DNA of 64,000 bases. It comes from Chloroflexota bacterium (GTDB lineage Bacteria > Chloroflexota > Dehalococcoidia > UBA2979). Where the stretch lies: assembly GCA_003670575.1 (NCBI GenBank), contig QWRD01000006.1:1-64000 (forward strand), written 5' to 3'. The translations under genes and the position numbers were made by a program. Shown here piece after piece: positions 63,400-64,000 of the stretch (the stretch's first letter is position 1; every line of letters begins with the position of its first letter). The notes beneath the pieces are model-generated. The model saw only the letters and a list, made by a program, of their open reading frames with translations. It was not told where the DNA came from and made no database searches.

Positions 63400-64000
63400 T
63401 CAAACCTCCGGTGGGGTTGACGCCGAGGCCTCGAGGGGTGCGAACACGCGCACGGGGTGCCAGTCCCAGTCCCCCTGGTGCTCCGCGATCGCGGCCAGTG
63501 CGCCGTCGGCGGCGTACGCGCGGGCCTTCAGGCCCACTGCTGGCGGCGTGTCCACGCCCGACAGCGGTCGCGGTTCCGGGTGCACCACACGCCCCATCTG
63601 GACGTCGGAGAGTGCGACGTCGTCGAGGATGATCACCGGCCAGCCGACGAGCACCGCGTCCGGCGCGTGCAGCAGGACATCCAGCGCAGCGGGTAGCCCC
63701 GCGCGGCTCGCTGCCAGCACTTCGGTTGCGACGTCGAGGGGGACGGCCTGTGCCGCCTCGAACGGGCCGACACGCGTGCGACGGAGCGCGCTGACGTGCC
63801 CGCCGACTCCGAGCGCCCGCCCGAGGTCGCGTGCGAGGGCGCGCACGTAGTACCCCTTGCCACATTCCACCTCGATCACCAGCACCGGGCCACGCCGCTT
63901 GATGAGGCGCAGCGCGTGCGCGACGACCGGGCGCGGCGCAAGCTCCAGTGGCTCGCCGCGGCGCGCGGCGCGGTAGGCAGGCTGGCCGGCCTGCTTGATG
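63400..64000 (-). CDS. truB: tRNA pseudouridine-55 synthase, partial
   Basis: Makes pseudouridine 55 in tRNA. The frame runs off the window edge at 64000. Visible segments are IKQAGQPAYRAARRGEPLEL (the family KxxGxxxYxxAR pattern), VECGKGYYVRALARDLG and GGHVSALRRTRVGPF, all typical of TruB. The catalytic Asp region lies outside the window. The C-terminal part is a PUA-like domain. Confidence 0.93.
   Translation of the reverse strand, partial: IKQAGQPAYRAARRGEPLELAPRPVVAHALRLIKRRGPVLVIEVECGKGYYVRALARDLGRALGVGGHVSALRRTRVGPFEAAQAVPLDVATEVLAASRAGLPAALDVLLHAPDAVLVGWPVIILDDVALSDVQMGRVVHPEPRPLSGVDTPPAVGLKARAYAADGALAAIAEHQGDWDWHPVRVFAPLEASASTPPEV

Overview
The window is a GC-rich (roughly two thirds G+C), densely packed bacterial chromosome segment made almost entirely of housekeeping genes. 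Gene content, a T-box leader, a programmed frameshift in prfB, small Chloroflexi-type proteins (a DUF5679-like zinc ribbon and a DUF6391-like protein) and a phosphatidylinositol-type lipid locus suggest a Chloroflexota bacterium, perhaps of the Dehalococcoidia lineage, that makes haem and all aromatic amino acids. This assignment is inferred from gene content and was not tested by a search. I see no tRNA, rRNA, insertion sequence or CRISPR array.

Layout. 96-1229 (-) dnaN. 1354-13722 (-) a long operon with many 4-bp start/stop overlaps: aldo/keto reductase, ahbAB fusion (sirohaem decarboxylase), hemQ (coprohaem decarboxylase), a MerR-like regulator, precorrin-2 dehydrogenase, hemA, hemC, cobA-hemD fusion, hemB, a HAD hydrolase, hemL and a 2-hydroxyacid dehydrogenase. 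13923-15722 (-) DNA polymerase IV and a small membrane protein. 15766-19379 (-) riboflavin operon ribD-ribE-ribBA-ribH, preceded by dcd. 20198-22566 (+) class II aldolase, signal peptidase I and pyrE. 22684-25703 (-) a DUF6391-like protein and a secreted lysozyme-like protein paired with an anchored beta-propeller protein. 25969-29301 (+) site-2 protease, HD protein, tyrA, gmk and a small membrane protein.

29350-36833 (+) is the tryptophan region: a complete T-box leader with a UGG specifier, then a Trp-rich small ORF coupled to trpE, then trpE, a Nudix-DinB fusion gene, trpG, trpD, trpC, trpF and trpB. rmuC (-) and a CPBP protease interrupt before trpA; aroH and a DAHP synthase follow, then scpA, ribF and tyrS. 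Simple repeats sit between a small hypothetical gene and recJ (-). A lower-GC gene of unknown function (47204-48361) follows. 48501-54246 (-) carries fabF, fabF, fabD, nnr and acpS; folD, prfB and a secreted metallopeptidase run on the + strand. 57805-62020 (-) is an inositol-phospholipid locus (ino1, acyltransferase, glycosyltransferase, CDP-alcohol phosphatidyltransferase, Cys-free thioredoxin-fold protein) in which two adjacent genes look broken. lysR (+), a zinc ribbon (-) and partial truB (-) close the window.

The most interesting points are: (1) a haem operon that joins sirohaem-branch enzymes (AhbA/AhbB) to a coproporphyrin-branch terminal enzyme (HemQ), with a Cys-rich insertion in the precorrin-2 dehydrogenase; (2) a two-layer leader in front of trpE; (3) the damaged mannosyl/acyl-transferase pair; (4) a pyrE with no standard start codon; (5) several genes with a -10-like box 6-8 nt before the start codon, suggesting leaderless mRNAs.
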